This document shows, one piece after another, positions 32,949 to 41,574 of a stretch of DNA of 53,357 bases. A program made the translations under genes and the position numbers. Source of the stretch: an uncultured Bacilli bacterium (GTDB taxonomy: Bacteria; Bacillota_I; Bacilli_A; RF39; UBA660); the NCBI GenBank assembly GCA_934148875.1, contig CAKPDJ010000005.1:1-53357 (forward strand). Reading direction: 5' to 3'. Position 1 is the first letter of the stretch. Each line of letters opens with the position of its first letter. Under the pieces are notes generated by a model, which saw nothing but the letters and a program-made list of their open reading frames with translations, was not told the DNA's origin and did not search any database.

Positions 32949-34211
32949 TTATATTATTTCATCATGCCTAGTATCATCAGAAGTAAAAGTATAATAATCA
33001 GTAATATCTTCTGTAATAGGACTAGCGCCTTCTTTTAAATACAAAGTACATAAAACATCACCAATCTTAACATCGTCACCTATTTTTTTCTTTAATACTA
33101 TTCCAACACTAGGGTCAACCTTATCCTCTTTGGTTTTTCTTCCACCACCCAAATCAAGTGATAGTTTACCAAAACGATAGGCATCCATATTAATAACATG
33201 ACCACTTTTAGTTGAGTGAATATCCTGAGTATTTTTACTAACACGTATTTTACTCAAATCTCCACCCTGACTAGCTATAATTTCTTGAAATTTTTGATAA
33301 GCTTTACCACTAGTTAAAGCATCATCTACCATTTTATTAGCTTCATTAATATCTTTTCCTAATGCCATTTGAACCATCTTACTAGATAAAGCTTTAGACA
33401 AGGCTACCAAATAATTGTTCTCTTCATTACATAATATTTTAATTACTTCCAAAATTTCCAAAGCATTACCTATAGACGTACCAAGTGGAATATCCATATA
33501 AGTAATCATAGTTTCAACATCTCTACCATAATGTTTACCTATTTCTTTCATAATTCTAGATATTTCAACTGCATCATCTTTAGTCTTTAATAAAGCACCA
33601 TTTCCAACCTTAACATCAAGTACTATTTTATTGGCACCACTAGCTATTTTCTTACTCATAATACTAGTAGCAATTAAAGGAATAGATTCAACTGTACCAG
33701 TAACATCACGAAGTGCATATACTTTCTTATCAAGTGGAGCAAGATTTTTAGTTTGACTAATAATACATGCACCAACCTCATTAAGTTGATTAATAAATTC
33801 CTCTTCTGTTAAATTAACTCTAAATCCAGGAATACTTTCTAGTTTATCAATAGTTCCACCAGTGTGACCCAAACCTCTACCACTCATTTTAGGAACTTTT
33901 ATACCCAAAGAAGCAGCAATAGATGCAACAATCAAAGTTGTCTTATCACCCACACCACCTGTTGAATGTTTATCAACTGTAATACCATGAACACTATCTA
34001 AATTTAAAATATCCCCACTATTAATAAAAATATCTGTAAGATCAAAGATTTCTCTATCAGTCATTCCCTTTATACAAATAGCCATTAACAAACTACTCAT
34101 TTGATAATCTGGAATATTTCCATTATAATACCCAAGAAAAGCTTGACTAAGTTCTTCTTTAGATAAAGTATTTCCTAATCTTTTTTTATTAATTATATCT
34201 ACCATCGTCAT
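32949..34211 (-). CDS. pdp: Pyrimidine-nucleoside phosphorylase
   Basis: A 420-residue nucleoside phosphorylase family II enzyme that converts uridine, deoxyuridine or thymidine plus phosphate to base and (deoxy)ribose-1-phosphate in salvage. The phosphate-binding segment K81-HSTGGVGDK is intact, as are MSGRGLGHTGGT and YALRDVTGTVES. Residue K-I-A-S-G in MSKKIASGANKIVLDVKVG completes the active site. The length suits pyrimidine-nucleoside phosphorylase rather than the slightly longer DeoA. The ATG at 34211 has AGGGTG 6 nt upstream. Followed by a small membrane peptide gene. Confidence 0.95.
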   Translation of the reverse strand: MTMVDIINKKRLGNTLSKEELSQAFLGYYNGNIPDYQMSSLLMAICIKGMTDREIFDLTDIFINSGDILNLDSVHGITVDKHSTGGVGDKTTLIVASIAASLGIKVPKMSGRGLGHTGGTIDKLESIPGFRVNLTEEEFINQLNEVGACIISQTKNLAPLDKKVYALRDVTGTVESIPLIATSIMSKKIASGANKIVLDVKVGNGALLKTKDDAVEISRIMKEIGKHYGRDVETMITYMDIPLGTSIGNALEILEVIKILCNEENNYLVALSKALSSKMVQMALGKDINEANKMVDDALTSGKAYQKFQEIIASQGGDLSKIRVSKNTQDIHSTKSGHVINMDAYRFGKLSLDLGGGRKTKEDKVDPSVGIVLKKKIGDDVKIGDVLCTLYLKEGASPITEDITDYYTFTSDDTRHDEII

Positions 34212-34286
34212 AAGAACACCCTCTATTCTTATAATTAATTATATCAAAAACAAATTATTTGTACACTAATTTCGTTTTATTTCAAG

Positions 34287-34316
34287 AAAAAAAGTGTGCC
34301 ATCAAAAGTACACTTT
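34287..34316 (-). terminator. Terminator of the XRE regulator gene
   Basis: AAAGTGT (34291-34297) pairs with ACACTTT (34310-34316); on the minus strand TTTTTTTC follows. It overlaps the stop codon. Confidence 0.75.
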
Positions 34317-34671
34317 ATCTCATTTTCTTTTCTATGTATTCTATTGTTCTCTTAGGGTCAGTTATAAGCTTTTCATATAACTTAATATGCATTCTAAGTT
34401 CTCTAATTAATTCTATTTCATCTTTAGCAAGATTAATAGAACATTTCATATCATCCTCAGCTACCATAAAGGTATCTACGCCTAACAAATAAGCTAAATC
34501 AACGCCTAAACTATTAGCCAAATCAATCAAGGTATCAAGTGTAGGTGTTCTAGTACCATTTTCGTAACAACAAATACTAACCTTTGTAACGCCAACCATT
34601 TCACCAAGTTGTTTTTGTGTTAATCCAACTTCTTTTCTAAGTTCTTTCAATCTTGTACTAAATAGAACCAT
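34315..34671 (-). CDS. XRE-family helix-turn-helix regulator
   Basis: A 118-residue protein. Residues 4-60 are an HTH_3 domain (RLKELRKEVGLTQKQLGEMV, then VSICCYENGTRTPTLDTL), and the C-terminal half is helical (IELIRELRMHIKLYEKLI), probably for dimerisation. It resembles Cro/C.-type repressors. It stands between ssb and pdp with its own terminator; its targets are unknown. Confidence 0.9.
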   Translation of the reverse strand: MVLFSTRLKELRKEVGLTQKQLGEMVGVTKVSICCYENGTRTPTLDTLIDLANSLGVDLAYLLGVDTFMVAEDDMKCSINLAKDEIELIRELRMHIKLYEKLITDPKRTIEYIEKKMR

Positions 34672-34763
34672 AAAACCACCTCAATCCTATTTCCCATAAT
34701 ATAGGTACATTATAGTGAAATCTTGTCGTATTTTGAGGTAAGTTAACTAATTAGGAACTATTC

Positions 34764-35108
34764 TTACTTTTCTTCTTTTTCTTTTATATCTTTGCTCGAA
34801 GATAAAAAAGTAACTTTTTCCGCAACAACTTCTAAAACATACTTCTTATTATCATCTTTTTCTATTAATCTAGATTGAAGTCTACCTTTAACACCAACAA
34901 TATCACCTTTGCCACAATATTCTGATGTAGAACTAGCAACATTATCCCAAAGTACACAATCAATAAAATCAGTATCATATTCACCATTAATATTTTTAAA
35001 ACTTCTAGGAACAGCTAAAGTAATAAAAGTATATTTTTTAGAATTTTCTGATGTTCTTAGTTCTGGTTTTTTTACTAATCTACCAACTAAAACAATTTGA
35101 TTAAGCAT
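34764..35108 (-). CDS. Single-stranded DNA-binding protein lacking the acidic tail (SsbB-like)
   Basis: A 114-residue SSB with the OB-fold (LNQIVLVGRLVKKPELRTS, FITLAVPRSFKN, DFIDCVLWDNVA, GDIVGVKGRLQSR). It ends in KDIKEKEEK about ten residues after the fold and has no D-D-D-I-P-F-type tip, unlike housekeeping SsbA. This matches B. subtilis SsbB (113 residues), which coats incoming DNA during transformation. The ATG at 35108 follows AAAGGAGG; the longer frame upstream is not credible. A motif upstream is shared with the DUF1016 nuclease gene. Confidence 0.9.
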   Translation of the reverse strand: MLNQIVLVGRLVKKPELRTSENSKKYTFITLAVPRSFKNINGEYDTDFIDCVLWDNVASSTSEYCGKGDIVGVKGRLQSRLIEKDDNKKYVLEVVAEKVTFLSSSKDIKEKEEK

Positions 35109-35158
35109 AATATTCCTCCTTTCTGGGTTGTATGCTAACACATAAAAAAAATCCCTGC

Positions 35159-35180
35159 AAATGACCAATTTTACAAATTC
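35159..35180 (-). promoter_or_regulatory. Shared upstream motif (copy before ssb)
   Basis: The minus strand carries GTAAAATTGGTCATTT, 51 bp before the ATG. It matches 20 of 22 positions of 32670-32691. Downstream, both copies have a T-run and then a TGTTANNAT-like sequence that could be the -10. Confidence 0.45.
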
Positions 35181-35197
35181 CCTTCACAAAATAAAGC

Positions 35198-35232
35198 AAA
35201 AAGAGAAATTGTTCTTAGCAATTCCTCTTTTT
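35198..35232 (-). terminator. Terminator of the SUF operon
   Basis: AAAAAGAGAAATTG (35198-35211) pairs with CAATTCCTCTTTTT (35219-35232) with one mismatch. It has T-runs on both strands, but the only gene pointing into it is sufB. Confidence 0.85.
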
Positions 35233-35271
35233 AATTAATAAAATATAATCTAAAAAATAAGTTTACAAGTT

Positions 35272-36591
35272 TTATAAATTTTTTTTCAAAAGCTGATTTA
35301 ATTCAACTGCATATTCCATTGGCAATTCTTCTCTAAATTTTTCAATAAATCCTAATATAATTAATTCTGTCGCTTTTTCTTCATCAACACCACGACTCAT
35401 CATATAAAATAACTTATCATCACTAATTTTAGAAACAGTTGCTTCATGTTCAATATTACTACTACTATTACTACATATATTAATCGGAATAGTATCACTC
35501 TTAGAAATATCATCAAGTATTAAAGTATCACACTTAACCATACTACTACTATTAGTAGCAGACTCTTTAATATCAACTTTACCACGATAAGTAGCATTAC
35601 CACCATTTTTGGCTATACTCTTAGAGATAATAGTACTCTTAGTATTTTTACCTATATGAATCATTCTAGCACCAGTATCTTGTTCCTGATAATTACTAGC
35701 AACACTAATAGTAATACAAGTACCTTCTGCTCTATCACCCTTTAAAATACAAGCAGGATACTTCATAGTAACACGACTACCAATATTACCATCAATCCAC
35801 TCCATCACACCATCTGTATCAACTAATGCTCTTTTAGTAACTAAATTATTAACATTAGTAGCCCAATTTTGAATTGTACTATAACGACACTTACTACCCT
35901 TACCAACATAAATCTCAACAACAGCTGCATGCAAACTAGACTCACTATAATTAGGAGCTGTACATCCTTCTATATAATGTAAACTACTATCATCATCCAC
36001 TATAATCAAAGTTCTTTCAAACTGTCCCATATTACGACTATTAATTCTAAAATAACTCTGAAGTGGTCTATCAAGCTCAGTATGAGGTGGAATATAAATA
36101 AAACTACCCCCACTAAAAACAGTACTATTAAGCGCTGCATACTTATTATCAGCATTGGATACAATTTTACCAAAATATTTTTTAGCTATTTCTGGATACT
36201 TCTTAAGTCCTTCTTCAATTGAAGTAAAAATAACATTCTTCTTAGTAAGTTCTTCCAACATATTATGGTAAATTACTTCACTTTCATATTGAACACCCAT
36301 ACCATCTAAATGTTTTTCACTTTCAAGTACTCCAACTGAATTAAGTTCATCACGAATACTACAACTAATATCATTCCAATTATTTTTAATAGTATCTTCC
36401 CTAGTTTTATAATAAATTACTTTATCAAAATCAATATCTGCTTTAGGTCCAAAATTAGCATCTCCCAATTTCTGAAAAAGTTCAAAACTTTTTAAACGAT
36501 AATCAAGTACCCAACTATCTTCTTCTTTAAACTCTGATATTTTTTTTATTTTATCTTTATCTAAACCGACGATTTCCAAAAAAATCACCAC
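35272..36591 (-). CDS. sufB: Fe-S cluster assembly protein SufB
   Basis: SufB is the scaffold subunit of the SufBC2D complex that builds [4Fe-4S] clusters. The protein (439 residues, slightly short) shows GGSFIYIPPHTELDRPLQSY, the beta-helix core and the conserved C-terminal LFYMMSRGVDEEKATELIIL then ELPMEYAVELN. Start uncertain: GTG at 36591, or TTG at 36579, which has AGTGGTGAT at the spacing favoured in this genome. It is last in the operon sufC-D-S-U-x-B. Confidence 0.96.
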   Translation of the reverse strand: MVIFLEIVGLDKDKIKKISEFKEEDSWVLDYRLKSFELFQKLGDANFGPKADIDFDKVIYYKTREDTIKNNWNDISCSIRDELNSVGVLESEKHLDGMGVQYESEVIYHNMLEELTKKNVIFTSIEEGLKKYPEIAKKYFGKIVSNADNKYAALNSTVFSGGSFIYIPPHTELDRPLQSYFRINSRNMGQFERTLIIVDDDSSLHYIEGCTAPNYSESSLHAAVVEIYVGKGSKCRYSTIQNWATNVNNLVTKRALVDTDGVMEWIDGNIGSRVTMKYPACILKGDRAEGTCITISVASNYQEQDTGARMIHIGKNTKSTIISKSIAKNGGNATYRGKVDIKESATNSSSMVKCDTLILDDISKSDTIPINICSNSSSNIEHEATVSKISDDKLFYMMSRGVDEEKATELIILGFIEKFREELPMEYAVELNQLLKKNL

Positions 36592-36610
36592 TTTTCTTTC
36601 TACAATTATA

Positions 36611-37075
36611 TTAATATTCTATTTTTTTAACCGGTATTTCCATTCGTTTCTTATCCACAAATTCCCTAACTAAGCCATCCATTTTAATAGTATCATCTCC
36701 ATAACAAGACATAATTGCTTCACTATACTCATCATCAAGTAAAATTACAGATTTACTATTATTAATATTATCAGCCAATCTTATTATTCCCAAAAAGTCA
36801 GCATTTTGTAAAGCTTCTTCAATTTCTAAAAAATTTCCTTCTACTACTTGTTTTACAGCAACATTCTGAAATAAATCACTATATCTATCATCACCCTTAA
36901 ATGGATATAAATCATATCTCAAACTATTTCTATCAAAAAAAGTCTGATTATTAGCATGCATACAAGCAAAAAACAACTTAATAAAATTATAATCACTAAT
37001 TGGTTTAGGTGACTGATTTACTGCCTTTGATCTTAAATTATTTTCCTCGTTACTTTCTCTATTTATATTATCCAT
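36611..37075 (-). CDS. Unknown 154-residue protein embedded in the SUF operon
   Basis: I do not recognise this gene. It is soluble, with an Asn/Glu-rich N-terminus (MDNINRESNEENNLRSK), then FIKLFFACMHANNQTFFDRN, an acidic middle (EIEEALQNADF) and a basic end (KKRMEIPVKKIEY). One Cys in FFACMHA and one in MSCYGDD are the only ones. It is 17 nt downstream of sufU and 19 nt upstream of sufB, with its own Shine-Dalgarno site. Its place suggests a role in Fe-S assembly or delivery, but this is inferred from position only. Confidence 0.7.
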   Translation of the reverse strand: MDNINRESNEENNLRSKAVNQSPKPISDYNFIKLFFACMHANNQTFFDRNSLRYDLYPFKGDDRYSDLFQNVAVKQVVEGNFLEIEEALQNADFLGIIRLADNINNSKSVILLDDEYSEAIMSCYGDDTIKMDGLVREFVDKKRMEIPVKKIEY

Positions 37076-37092
37076 AATAATCTCCCCTATTT

Positions 37093-37512
37093 CTACATTT
37101 TATCTATAATCTTTTTTACTGATTCAAAAGGTAAAAGTGCACACTTCTTACGATTAGGTTGTCTATATATTTCATTATAAACAATTAATTCACCAAGTAA
37201 ATTGCTATCATATTCCTTTTCATCAATCATATTTTCATAGTTTTCAACAATTTTAATTATTTCATCCTTAGTTTTACCAACCAAAGACTTAATCATAATA
37301 CTAGTAGCACTAGTTGATATCGCACAGGCTTCCCCATCAAAACGTATATCAACTAGCTTACCATCTTCTATTTTATACATAATATCTAAGTTATCAATAC
37401 AACTCTCATTATTAGTATTAATTTTAATATAACTATCATCATCAACTAATCCTCTATTCATAGGATGTTCATAATTATCTAACATTATTTCTCTTCTTAA
37501 TGCTGGTTCCAT
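37093..37512 (-). CDS. sufU: SufU, sulfur transfer/scaffold protein
   Basis: A 139-residue SufU. The zinc/sulfur ligands are present: C38 and D40 (ESCID), C63 (GEACAIS) and C124 (KKCALLPF). In Bacillus, SufU accepts persulfide sulfur from SufS by zinc-ligand swapping. Tandem with sufS (23 nt) as expected. No unusual change except a Glu-Ala before the second Cys. Confidence 0.95.
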   Translation of the reverse strand: MEPALRREIMLDNYEHPMNRGLVDDDSYIKINTNNESCIDNLDIMYKIEDGKLVDIRFDGEACAISTSATSIMIKSLVGKTKDEIIKIVENYENMIDEKEYDSNLLGELIVYNEIYRQPNRKKCALLPFESVKKIIDKM

Positions 37513-37535
37513 ATTATTATCACTATTCCTTACTT

Positions 37536-38729
37536 CTATAATATAATTTTAAATATCTCCTTTGATTCTTTTAATACCTCAATCAATTTATCAATTTCTT
37601 TTTCTGTATTATATAAATAAAAACTAATACGACATGTATTCTTTACTAGCAAATCTTCTTTTAATACTTTAGCGCAATGATTACCTGCTCTTACACAAAT
37701 ATTATAATGATTCAAATATACTGCTGTATCCTGACTAAATACACCATCAATATTAAAGGCAACAGTACCACCATCTATATCACCATTATAAATAACTATA
37801 CCCTCAACATCTTTTACTTTTTCTAAGAAATACTTCTTTAAATTTCTTTCATGTTCTGATATTTTATCAATTCCAATAGACATTAAATAATCTATAGCAC
37901 TACCCATTCCAATAACACCAGCTATATTAGGTGTACCTGCTTCTAATCTATTTGGAAGCATTTTATATTCTACTTCACCATCACTAGTAAAACTTGAATT
38001 CATACCACCACCTACTGTAGTAGGTTTTAATTTATCTAGTAAATCAAATCTTCCATAAAGAACACCAACTCCAGTAGGTCCACACATCTTATGAGCAGAA
38101 AAGGCTAAGAAATCAATATTCATATCCAAAACATCAACCTTCATATGAGGAACACTTTGAGCACCATCAACCACAAATATAATATTATTCTTTTTACACA
38201 ATTCACCTATTTCTTTAACAGGACGAACATCACCTAATACATTAGTAACATGTGCTAGAGAAATAACTTTAGTTTTATCAGTAATACTTTTTTCCACATT
38301 CTCTATAGTTACTAAATGATTATAAAGGGGAATATACTTAATAACTACACCAATTTCTTTAGCTAACTCTATCCAAGGTAAAAAATTAGAAGCATGCTCA
38401 GCCTTAGTAATTAAAACTTCATCACCAGCATGTAAATTATATTTTATATATCCAAATACTATTCTATTTAAAGAATCAGTAGTACCACTAGTAAAAACTA
38501 CTTCTTTTTCACTATCACAGTTAATTAAATTCTTAACTTTAGTACGTACTTCCTCATATTTTAAATCTACCTTAAGACTATTATCATAATCTCCTCTATG
38601 TGCATTAGCAGTATAATCAGTATAATAACTAACAACACTATCAACAACGCATTTAGGTTTCATTGTAGTAGCCCCATTATCAAAATAAATAAAATCTTTA
38701 TCTAATATAGGAAAATCTTCTCTATGCAT
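37536..38729 (-). CDS. sufS: Cysteine desulfurase SufS
   Basis: A 397-residue group II cysteine desulfurase that makes enzyme persulfide from L-cysteine. The PLP-lysine is K214 (AFSAHKMCGPTG), the PLP-Asp is in FVVDGAQSVPH, and the catalytic Cys352 lies in RAGNHCAK. Length and motifs match SufS. It starts 2 nt upstream of the sufD stop region and is followed by sufU. Confidence 0.97.
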   Translation of the reverse strand: MHREDFPILDKDFIYFDNGATTMKPKCVVDSVVSYYTDYTANAHRGDYDNSLKVDLKYEEVRTKVKNLINCDSEKEVVFTSGTTDSLNRIVFGYIKYNLHAGDEVLITKAEHASNFLPWIELAKEIGVVIKYIPLYNHLVTIENVEKSITDKTKVISLAHVTNVLGDVRPVKEIGELCKKNNIIFVVDGAQSVPHMKVDVLDMNIDFLAFSAHKMCGPTGVGVLYGRFDLLDKLKPTTVGGGMNSSFTSDGEVEYKMLPNRLEAGTPNIAGVIGMGSAIDYLMSIGIDKISEHERNLKKYFLEKVKDVEGIVIYNGDIDGGTVAFNIDGVFSQDTAVYLNHYNICVRAGNHCAKVLKEDLLVKNTCRISFYLYNTEKEIDKLIEVLKESKEIFKIIL

Positions 38730-38731
38730 CT

Positions 38732-39463
38732 TTACACCTCCCTATTAAAATATTTTGTAACTCCATTCATATAATTATCATAAGTAGTATCATCAAATTT
38801 AAAATTACCAAGTAAGAAAGCTTTTAACAATAAGAACTTAGCATCATCCATACTTATTCCTCTACTCATCATATAAAATAAAGCTTCTTCCTTAAACTCT
38901 CCAATATAAGCAGCATGACTTGCTTCCACATCATAGTTTTCTATATAAAGATTAGGATTAATTTGAGACAAACTATCTTCTATTTCTATTATTTGATTAT
39001 CTTGATGACTTACGCATTTACTAGATTCTTTAGGAATACAACCATTAACATCTAAAATAATATCAGCTTTATTTAAGCTAAAACCATGATTACTTAAATA
39101 ACTATTAGTATTGGATACTAAATGTTTTACCTCTATTTTATTATGACTATTTTCACTACTAACAACACTATAATTAGAATAAACAGTACTATTCTTACCC
39201 TCCATATTAATACTAATATTAAATTTACCCTCTAATATTAAAGTATTAATAATTAAATTACTATTTTCACTAATTGAAACATTAAGCTTTAAATCAGAGC
39301 ATTTACCAAAAATATTAAATGTAATGTTAACATTTTCTTTAACAACAAGAAAAAGTTCTTTATTAATATCATCTAACTCTAAATAGATATTATCATCATG
39401 ATCTAAAACATATTTACTATCAATATTATCTTTTTCTATATTGTTCACTAATATTTTATTCAT
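38732..39463 (-). CDS. sufD: SufD-like protein, short form
   Basis: Partner of SufB in the SufBCD scaffold. The C-terminal ~110 residues are clear SufD: NHGFSLNKADIILDVNG, CVSHQDNQIIEIEDSL, then NYDVEASHAAYIGEF and LFYMMSRGISMDDAKFLL. At 243 residues it is well below the usual ~420; the N-terminal helical domain is missing and the beta-helix shortened. The ATG at 39463 follows GAGG; a GTG at 39478 is possible. It is 4 nt downstream of sufC. Confidence 0.9.
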   Translation of the reverse strand: MNKILVNNIEKDNIDSKYVLDHDDNIYLELDDINKELFLVVKENVNITFNIFGKCSDLKLNVSISENSNLIINTLILEGKFNISINMEGKNSTVYSNYSVVSSENSHNKIEVKHLVSNTNSYLSNHGFSLNKADIILDVNGCIPKESSKCVSHQDNQIIEIEDSLSQINPNLYIENYDVEASHAAYIGEFKEEALFYMMSRGISMDDAKFLLLKAFLLGNFKFDDTTYDNYMNGVTKYFNREV

Positions 39464-39467
39464 GAAT

Positions 39468-40220
39468 TTAATCCTCACTTATTTCATTCACACAAAGAAA
39501 TCCTTTTTCCTCAATTTCTTTAGCAAGTGAAAAATCTCCGCTCTTAGCTATTCTACCATTTAACATTACATGAACAAATCCTGGATTAATATAATCTAAT
39601 ATTTTAGTATAGTGAGTAATTATCAATACTGATGCTTCACTATTTTCTTTTAAATAAGAATTTATATTGTCACATACTATTTTCAAACTATCAACATCAA
39701 GTCCTGAATCAAGTTCATCTAAAAGAATAAGATTAGGTTTTAATATTTTCATCTGAAGTATTTCATTTTTCTTTCTTTCTCCACCAGAAAAATCTTGATT
39801 AATAGAACGATGCATCATATTAGGATCCATCTTTAAATCCTTCATAGCTTGTTCCATCATTTGAATAAATGGAAATATTCCTACATTACTACCTTGTTTA
39901 CTAGATAAAGCTGTACGTAAAAACTCACTATTAGTAACACCATCAATACTAATAGGTGATTGCATAGCTAAAAATATTCCTTTTCTACTTCTTTCACAAG
40001 TATCAAGTTTTAAAATAGATTCATTATCTAAAGTGATATCACCATTAGTAACTATATAATCTTTACTTCCCATTATAACTTTAGATAAAGTACTTTTACC
40101 AGTTCCATTAGGTCCCATAATAACATGAACTTCACCTGAATTTATGTTTAAAGAAAAATTTTTTAATATTTCTTTACCATCTTTACTTTTTACATCAATA
40201 TTATCAATTATAAATTTCAT
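39468..40220 (-). CDS. sufC: Fe-S assembly ATPase SufC
   Basis: An ABC-type ATPase (250 residues) of the SufBCD complex. Walker A GPNGTGKST at 36-44, Q-loop in AMQSPISIDG, signature FSGGERKK at 144-151, Walker B LILLDE at 164-169 and the H-loop ITHYTKIL are all intact. GGTGAT precedes the ATG. It is the first gene of the operon, behind a TGCTAAAAT extended -10. Confidence 0.97.
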   Translation of the reverse strand: MKFIIDNIDVKSKDGKEILKNFSLNINSGEVHVIMGPNGTGKSTLSKVIMGSKDYIVTNGDITLDNESILKLDTCERSRKGIFLAMQSPISIDGVTNSEFLRTALSSKQGSNVGIFPFIQMMEQAMKDLKMDPNMMHRSINQDFSGGERKKNEILQMKILKPNLILLDELDSGLDVDSLKIVCDNINSYLKENSEASVLIITHYTKILDYINPGFVHVMLNGRIAKSGDFSLAKEIEEKGFLCVNEISED

Positions 40221-40244
40221 AACAGATCACCTTTTCCAGTCATT

Positions 40245-40273
40245 ATTTTAGCACGATTTTTAAATATTGAAAA
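40245..40273 (-). promoter_or_regulatory. Promoter of the SUF operon
   Basis: TTTTCA (40273-40268) and TAAAAT (40250-40245) on the minus strand with a 17-bp spacer and a TGC extended -10. It is about 25-30 bp before the sufC start. A partially symmetrical AT sequence (TATACTATT...GTATTATAC) upstream could bind a regulator. Confidence 0.5.
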
Positions 40274-40333
40274 CAATTATTACTAGTATAATACACAATT
40301 AATAGTATAAACGTTCAAAATAACTTTTCTTGT

Positions 40334-40367
40334 CAAAAAAAGACACTTACATATTAAAGTAAGTGCC
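40334..40367 (-). terminator. Terminator of the 40374 gene
   Basis: CACTTAC (40344-40350) pairs with GTAAGTG (40359-40365), then TTTTTTT on the minus strand. It lies just after the stop at 40374 and separates it from the SUF promoter. Confidence 0.8.
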
Positions 40368-40373
40368 AATTAA

Positions 40374-41552
40374 TTAAATATCTTTATCGTATTCTATATC
40401 TGCAACTTCATACTTTCTCTTTTTTGAAATAGTTGACATTACTTTATTTACTAACCATCCTACTAAAGCTAAAGCAAAGAAGTAAACTACACCAAATACC
40501 GTAAATGATGGAGCAGATTCAGTAAACAAGCCAATCAAACTAGCACCAACACCCATTGAAGTTACAATCGTCAAGTTATCTACTGATTTTTCTGTTATTT
40601 GACTTCCCAAACCATCAAATAGTTTTTGAGCAGAAGAAACGTAATTTTTAGTCATAGTCCACAATGATTTAATATAATCTAAAGTATCCTTTAACGTTTC
40701 ATATCTATAACCAGAAATAGCCAAAAACTCTGCAAGTTCTTCATCACTCTTAGCTATCTTTTCACGAGTTGGTAAATAAGTACTCATTTGATTAATTCTA
40801 CCATCAATTAAGTTAATAGTTTTAGCATATCCTTCCAATTTACTACTAAACTTAACAATATCAGCACCTTTAACATTAGCCTGTTCTTTAACAGCATCTA
40901 TTTTTTCCCAAATAATACGGTGAATATTTAAATATCTATGTAACTGTCCCTTAAATTCACGAATAAATACCTGTTCTTCAATATATCTTTCTATTTTATC
41001 CAAAGATTGTTTCTTATTATTTATAAAATAATATTTATCTCCACGAATAACATCATATTTATCATTAACAAATTCGAAATATTTTTGTTTTTCAGTTCTA
41101 GCTAATAAATCAGCTATCTCATCTTTAGTAGCATTATCACAAACTATAAAATATGGATATACAGTTTCAATATGTGCAAGTTCTTTTGGTACAGGAGCAC
41201 CTAAACTAAACAAATAACTAAATGCTGGAGAAAGTTTATTTTCATAGTAATCTGTTACATGTTCAATATCTGCAAATAAAGTATCTTCACTTACACTTTC
41301 ATTTTTCAATGTAATTAATCCATCTTCAAATACTCTAACACGAATATTTACAGCTGTAGTAAATTCAACATATTCTTCACCAGCAACACCATAATCAATT
41401 TTACCAATTTGTAAAGCCTTACGATATTCACTTAATTTTTCTGTTGATAAATCAAGTTGTGTTTTACAGTCTCTCAAAAAGTCATAAATTTCAGATAATT
41501 GTAGCATAGTTCTTTGAAACCAACCACCAACATAAATACTATTAATTTTCAT
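40374..41552 (-). CDS. Large C-terminally membrane-anchored protein, unknown
   Basis: A 392-residue protein I cannot place. Residues 1-320 are soluble and mostly helical (LSEIYDFLRDCKTQLDLSTE, then heptad-like stretches DKIERYIEEQVFIREFKGQL). Two hydrophobic segments near the end (VTSMGVGASLIGLF and FTVFGVVYFFALALVGWLV) anchor it, followed by a basic/acidic tail. The layout resembles tail-anchored, CorA-like or RMD-like proteins, but no CorA motif (GMN) is present. The ATG at 41552 follows GGTGGGTGAT; the GTG at 41567 covers it. Confidence 0.65.
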   Translation of the reverse strand: MKINSIYVGGWFQRTMLQLSEIYDFLRDCKTQLDLSTEKLSEYRKALQIGKIDYGVAGEEYVEFTTAVNIRVRVFEDGLITLKNESVSEDTLFADIEHVTDYYENKLSPAFSYLFSLGAPVPKELAHIETVYPYFIVCDNATKDEIADLLARTEKQKYFEFVNDKYDVIRGDKYYFINNKKQSLDKIERYIEEQVFIREFKGQLHRYLNIHRIIWEKIDAVKEQANVKGADIVKFSSKLEGYAKTINLIDGRINQMSTYLPTREKIAKSDEELAEFLAISGYRYETLKDTLDYIKSLWTMTKNYVSSAQKLFDGLGSQITEKSVDNLTIVTSMGVGASLIGLFTESAPSFTVFGVVYFFALALVGWLVNKVMSTISKKRKYEVADIEYDKDI

Positions 41553-41574
41553 AAATATATCACCCACCTAATAA

